NCBI GenBank assembly: GCA_002353205.1
Contig: DEJE01000036.1
Span: forward strand, 1 to 35,173
DNA length: 35,173 nt
Source: Prevotella sp. UBA2756
GTDB lineage: Bacteria > Bacteroidota > Bacteroidia > Bacteroidales > Bacteroidaceae
Direction of reading: 5' to 3'
Shown: in pieces, positions 32,057 through 35,173 of the stretch
Layout: each line of letters starts with the position of its first letter
How positions within the stretch are numbered: the first letter of the stretch is position 1
The notes under the pieces: generated by a model
Seen by the model: the letters and a program-made list of their open reading frames with translations, nothing else
What the model was told of the DNA's origin: nothing
The model's database searches: none
Program-made: the position numbers and the translations under genes

Positions 32057-32764
32057 TTATTTCACCGCATCCAGGAAATACGCTTCCAGTTCCGGGTCGA
32101 CGCTGCCGGGAACATGGGCCTTGTCCATCAGGAGATGGCCCTTCTCCAGCAGCAGGAGTCGGTCGCAGAGGTCGTTGATCGAGGTGAGGTTGTGGCTGGA
32201 GACGAGGACGGTGACCCCGGTTTCCCGGTTCATCTCCCGGATGAGCTTGGCGACGACGATCTGCGAGCTCGGGTCCAGGTAGTTGAACGGCTCGTCCAAG
32301 ATGAGGACGCGGGGGTTCACGAGCATCGCGCCGATGATGCCGATCTTCTGCCGGTTGCCGTTGGAATGGTCGTGGATGAGTTTTCCCTTGCCCAGGATTT
32401 CGCCGTTCATCAGCGCCTCATAGGTCCGGAGCCGGTTCGCCAGCTCCTCCTGGGAGAACCCATAGGCCTCCGCGATGAAATCGAAGAACTCCTCCGGCGT
32501 ATAGAAGTCGATCAGGAAAGAACCGTCCAGGAAGGACCCGGTGAAGGCTTTCCAGCCCGGGTACAGGTCCACCCGCGTCCCGTCCAGGGTGACCGTCCCC
32601 TGATCGGCCCGGATGAGGTCCAGGATCAGGCGCATCATCGTGGTCTTGCCCGCGCCGTTGTTGCCGACGAGGCCCACCACCTGGCCCGCTTCGATGGTCA
32701 GTTCGGGAATGTCCAGGGCCGTGACGCCGCCGTATGTCTTTTTGAGATGGGAAAGGGTGATCAT
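32057..32764 (-). CDS. ABC transporter ATP-binding protein
   Basis: A 235-residue cytoplasmic ATPase that should energise the DUF5687 membrane protein encoded just upstream. Walker A GNNGAGKTT is at about 34-42, Walker B VLILDEPF at 153-160 and the switch histidine in SSHNL near 200. The signature region reads HSNGNRQKIGI instead of LSGGQ, and the Q-loop has no obvious Gln, so it belongs to the divergent group of bacterial ABC-2-type ATPases. Its ATG overlaps the DUF5687 stop by 4 bp, which suggests translational coupling. The stop is only 3 bp from the convergent U32 stop, and there is no terminator between them. Cargo is unknown. Confidence 0.93.
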   Translation of the reverse strand: MITLSHLKKTYGGVTALDIPELTIEAGQVVGLVGNNGAGKTTMMRLILDLIRADQGTVTLDGTRVDLYPGWKAFTGSFLDGSFLIDFYTPEEFFDFIAEAYGFSQEELANRLRTYEALMNGEILGKGKLIHDHSNGNRQKIGIIGAMLVNPRVLILDEPFNYLDPSSQIVVAKLIREMNRETGVTVLVSSHNLTSINDLCDRLLLLEKGHLLMDKAHVPGSVDPELEAYFLDAVK

Positions 32765-33987
32765 CGGGATTGGTATTTTTCCATGTATCGATATTTATCT
32801 TGCAAGAACTTCCGCTCCACCCGGTCGAACCAGGGCTTCTGGAGCAGGAAACCGAGAAGGCCGAGGACGGACAGGATGAGGTAGGACGGCCAGCCGGGAA
32901 GAAGGGCAGGGAGACCCAGGCCCAGGCCCATAATAATCAGGCTTCCCACAAAAGAACTGATCTTGAAAGTCCCTTTGGTCCCCTGACTGTTGAAGAAAGA
33001 TTTTCCGAAGAGGTCGAAAGGGGTGGCATTGTAAGCATCTACCAACAGGATCGGGGCGCCGAATCCCGCACCGAAAAGGGCATAGGAGACAGGCAGGAAA
33101 AAGTCTTGCTTGAACCAGAGGCAGAAAGGAAGGATGATCAGGAGCGCCATTCCGGACAGGACGGCGGACATCCGGCACTTGTCCAGCAGCAACCGCTTCA
33201 CGGAGACCGGACGGGTCCAGAGACCGCCGAAGCACCCGGCCTCGACACCGAATCCGTATTGAGGGAGCACGATGGAGGGATAGGTGATAAACAAGAATAG
33301 CCAGAAGCTCCCATAGCGGTTGTCGCCCCCCAGATAATAAACGACGGTTTCCAGGAAGCTGAAGATGGAAAAGTAGATCAGGGCCGTTTTCAGCCGTTTG
33401 GAACGGAAGAGGCTCCTGGACTGCAAGCCGAAGATGGCGTGTCCGGACCGTCCGGACTTCACGGTACGGACAGCCGCCGTGGAAACCACCTTCTCGGAAG
33501 CGTAGGTTCCCCGCCGTTTCAGCAGCATCACCAGACATCCTCCCAGGACGGAGGCGACATAGAGCCCTATCCAGAGGGCAAGACCTCGGAAAAACGGAAG
33601 GAACAGCAGGCATACCGGGAGCACCATGACCGGCATGGTCAGGTTGGACACGCTCCAGCACTGGGACAATGTCAGGAACCGGTTCCATTGCGCCTGCAGG
33701 ACCGGCCGGGTCTTGAGGAACGCGTCCATCACCGTATGGTCCCGGACGAAGATCAGCTTGTACACGAAATCGAAGATCAACAAACTCGCGCAGGCGATGA
33801 GGAGGGCCAGGATCGGGATGTCGAGATCGCCGGCCTCCTCCTTGACCACGAAGTATACAACGATCTCCAAGCCCCACATATAGACAAGCATGATGAGGGG
33901 CCCGATCAAGTCACGCTTCGTCTTCCCGGCGAAAAGCTGGTGTTTCTGCAGGCGGATGAGCGATTTCAACGAAAGGGGGAACGGCAT
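32761..33987 (-). CDS. DUF5687 family membrane protein (ABC transporter permease)
   Basis: A 408-residue polytopic inner-membrane protein of the DUF5687 family, found in Bacteroidetes next to ABC ATPases. About ten hydrophobic segments are visible, for example LIGPLIMLVYMWGLEIVVYFV, ILALLIACASLLIFDFV, VMVLPVCLLFLPFF, ALIYFSIFSFLETVVYY, and the end-cluster IIMGLGLGLPALLP, YLILSVLGLLGFLLQ. The basic N-terminus (KSLIRLQKHQLFAGKTK) suits a cytoplasmic start. Starts 6 bp after the upstream small membrane protein and overlaps the ATPase gene by 4 bp, giving a tight three-gene operon. It probably exports an unknown substrate. Confidence 0.88.
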   Translation of the reverse strand: MPFPLSLKSLIRLQKHQLFAGKTKRDLIGPLIMLVYMWGLEIVVYFVVKEEAGDLDIPILALLIACASLLIFDFVYKLIFVRDHTVMDAFLKTRPVLQAQWNRFLTLSQCWSVSNLTMPVMVLPVCLLFLPFFRGLALWIGLYVASVLGGCLVMLLKRRGTYASEKVVSTAAVRTVKSGRSGHAIFGLQSRSLFRSKRLKTALIYFSIFSFLETVVYYLGGDNRYGSFWLFLFITYPSIVLPQYGFGVEAGCFGGLWTRPVSVKRLLLDKCRMSAVLSGMALLIILPFCLWFKQDFFLPVSYALFGAGFGAPILLVDAYNATPFDLFGKSFFNSQGTKGTFKISSFVGSLIIMGLGLGLPALLPGWPSYLILSVLGLLGFLLQKPWFDRVERKFLQDKYRYMEKYQSR

Positions 33988-33993
33988 AACGAA

Positions 33994-34311
33994 TCAGAAT
34001 GCGCGGATAGCGAGGATGAGCAAGAAGATTGCGAAAGCGAACAGGAGCAGAATACCGCCCATGGCTGTCAGGGCTTCCTTCTTTTCTTCCTGGAGCTCCC
34101 GGTCCACCGCGTCGTCCACCAGCGGATGCTTTCTCCATTGCCAGACCGTATAGATGATGGACCCAACAGAAGCGGCGAGCAGAATACCTGACAGAATATT
34201 CTGAATCCAAGAATGACTGAACCAGAATCCCACGCCAATCAAGATAGCGGAGGCCACCTGGAGGGAGACTTTCCACAGCATCTGCTTCTTGGTGATCGGC
34301 TTTTGCTCCAT
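33994..34311 (-). CDS. Small membrane protein with two or three transmembrane segments
   Basis: A 105-residue protein of unknown function. Segments LQVASAILIGVGFWFSH and ILSGILLAASVGSIIYTVW lie near 17-58. A charged cytoplasmic-type stretch (RKHPLVDDAVDRELQEEKKEA) follows, and a final helix GGILLLFAFAIFLLILAIRAF ends the protein. It is the first gene of the ABC/DUF5687 operon and has its own promoter. It might be an accessory subunit, but nothing in the sequence identifies it. Confidence 0.75.
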   Translation of the reverse strand: MEQKPITKKQMLWKVSLQVASAILIGVGFWFSHSWIQNILSGILLAASVGSIIYTVWQWRKHPLVDDAVDRELQEEKKEALTAMGGILLLFAFAIFLLILAIRAF

Positions 34312-34330
34312 AAGCCTGTGGGTTACCTCA

Positions 34331-34363
34331 CAAAGATAATACTATTTATTGAAAAACAACAAA
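34331..34363 (-). promoter_or_regulatory. Promoter of the three-gene ABC transporter operon
   Basis: On the minus strand TTTG (34360-34363), a 21-bp AT-rich spacer, and TATCTTTG (34331-34338). The -7 box lies 20 bp before the ATG at 34311. Confidence 0.78.
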
Positions 34364-34389
34364 TTAATAACAAAAATCAACAGTTTTCC

Positions 34390-34800
34390 TTATAGCAGGA
34401 CCGTGCTGAGGTCAGCACCGATTGTTCTGGCGGCTTTCAGAATCCGGGCGGTCATCTTTTCACCTGGATAGGCTATCCCACTCTTGTATGCTCGCATTTT
34501 GCTTTCGTTGATTCCCGCGTAGGCGGCAAACTTGCTGACATTGATGAAATCGAAATAGTTGAAAAAGGAAGGTACGTCATAATGGTAACATACCCGGATG
34601 TCTTCAAATCTCGGGACCTTGTTTCCTTCCCGGGATTCTTCCTCGATGGCTTCACGGATGCTGGCGAGGAAATCTTCTTTTGCCTCGCTGACGCTTTCCC
34701 CGAATCCGCCGAAATAGCTCTTGCCGATATGATCCTCGGAGTAGACGGCGAACAGTCCGTCAGACCCCTTTTCCACAACGCAATTGACTCTCATTGTCAC
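34390..34800 (-). CDS. hicB: HicB family antitoxin with C-terminal helix-turn-helix domain
   Basis: A 136-residue antitoxin that should neutralise the HicA mRNA interferase and repress its own operon. The N-terminal HicB fold (about 1-60) has MRVNCVVEKGSDGLFAVYSED, GFGESVSEAKEDFLASIREAIEE. The C-terminal part (about 85-136) has KFAAYAGINESKMRAYKSG, a helix-turn-helix of the XRE type, then ITARILKAARTIG-like helices and LSTVLL. This layout matches Bacteroidales HicB proteins that carry an HTH. Start at 34800 or at the ATG two codons later (34794) cannot be told apart. It lies 41 bp after hicA. Confidence 0.88.
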   Translation of the reverse strand: MTMRVNCVVEKGSDGLFAVYSEDHIGKSYFGGFGESVSEAKEDFLASIREAIEEESREGNKVPRFEDIRVCYHYDVPSFFNYFDFINVSKFAAYAGINESKMRAYKSGIAYPGEKMTARILKAARTIGADLSTVLL

Positions 34801-34841
34801 AAACTGTTTTACATCAACAAATCATGTCTGTCTGCAAGGTC

Positions 34842-35027
34842 CTATAGACCCGCTTGTTTGAGAATGCTACGCAGGGTCCCTGGCGGGATTTCCTGGGTTT
34901 GGTGCCTGGGGACTCTGAATTTTGCGTCTGTCAGCGGAGAATACCAGACATCATGTCCCCTTACATTCGTCGCCCATTCATGGCAACCGTGTGATTTCAA
35001 AAGCCGCTTCAATTCATTCACTCTCAT
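34842..35027 (-). CDS. hicA: HicA family mRNA interferase toxin
   Basis: A 61-residue toxin with the double-stranded-RNA-binding-like HicA fold. MRVNELKRLLKSHGC matches the family start; the catalytic histidine is expected in VRGHDVWYSP, and the end VPRHQTQEIPPGTLRSILKQAGL is the conserved C-terminus. I chose ATG 35027: the upstream GTG at 35045 would sit at the predicted transcript start. It is first in the operon, before hicB. The gene pair is expected to cleave mRNA when the antitoxin is lost. Composition is lower in GC than the ABC genes beside it. Confidence 0.92.
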   Translation of the reverse strand: MRVNELKRLLKSHGCHEWATNVRGHDVWYSPLTDAKFRVPRHQTQEIPPGTLRSILKQAGL

Positions 35028-35049
35028 GGCTTGCCTTGAAACCACCTTG

Positions 35050-35080
35050 CGAAGGTAGCAATTTTGTTGCTAAATGCAAA
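35050..35080 (-). promoter_or_regulatory. hicAB promoter with an embedded inverted-repeat operator
   Basis: On the minus strand TTTG (35077-35080), a 19-bp spacer, and TACCTTCG (35050-35057), a near-consensus -7 box. The spacer contains TAGCAA-N5-TTGCTA (35056-35072), a perfect 6-bp inverted repeat that overlaps the -7 box and is a good candidate operator for the HicB helix-turn-helix domain. Confidence 0.7.
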
Positions 35081-35173
35081 GTGGCTTATTCATAATACAA
35101 CAAGCAAAGATTGCAAATGGATTCGGATCAAGGATAAGGAAAAAGGGCCAGAATGACATGAACCCCGAAAGTT

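Overview
The window looks like a Bacteroidales chromosome or contig, most likely Prevotellaceae (Prevotella/Segatella-like). Evidence: a SusC/SusD pair, lipoprotein signal peptides with glycoside hydrolases, DUF2851 and DUF5687 proteins, Bacteroidetes-type promoters (TTTG, about 19-21 bp, TAnnTTTG), and intergenic repeats of the TTAAGAGTTAAGAATTAAGAG and CCCCCGAGGGGG kinds. This assignment is by recognition only; no search was run.

Layout. 1-0.7 kb: 3' part of an iron-sulfur flavoprotein ending in a repeat-built terminator. 0.7-2.4 kb: a decayed polysaccharide locus on the minus strand, with an intact GH5 lipoprotein between a frameshifted GH3 N-terminal relic and a truncated secreted-protein relic. 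2.4-7.6 kb (minus): housekeeping genes: pyridoxal kinase, tRNA-dihydrouridine synthase, DprA, a hot-dog thioesterase and DUF2851, with a tandem-repeat patch between the last two. 7.7-14.9 kb (minus): outer-membrane glycan capture operon in the unusual order DUF5123-like lipoprotein, SusC, SusD, ended by a strong terminator. 14.9-15.5 kb: a non-coding stretch with a 22-bp palindrome array, overlapping hairpins and two tandem terminators. 15.5-17.1 kb (minus): a secreted modular protein. 17.3-18.5 kb (plus): two AT-richer lipoproteins with their own promoter. 18.6-26.8 kb (minus): a glycosidase operon GH140, GH78 plus BNR sialidase-like domain, GH2. 26.9-30.5 kb: divergent TGS/uridine-kinase-like protein and Na/Pi cotransporter. 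30.7-32.05 kb: U32 family protein. 32.06-34.3 kb (minus): a small membrane protein, DUF5687 permease and ABC ATPase. 34.4-35.1 kb (minus): HicA-HicB toxin-antitoxin pair.

How it fits together. The GH140/GH78/GH2 set and the SusCD/DUF5123 operon suggest a pectin (rhamnogalacturonan side-chain) utilization locus: surface lipoproteins and SusD bind glycan, SusC imports it, and the secreted or periplasmic glycosidases remove apiose-, rhamnose- and galactose/uronate-type residues. No regulator (HTCS, SusR, ECF sigma/anti-sigma) lies in the window, and the catabolic operons lack the canonical promoter seen before most neighbouring genes, so an activator encoded elsewhere is inferred.

Main points to check: the in-frame 70-bp palindromic repeat inside the GH2 gene; the five-unit 22-bp palindrome array; the GH78-BNR fusion; the two glycosidase relics around GH5; and a marked codon-usage switch inside the U32 gene near 31.65 kb, after which the sequence looks like a different Bacteroidales genome (recombination or a chimeric contig). 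No rRNA, tRNA, CRISPR, insertion-sequence transposase or phage gene was recognised.
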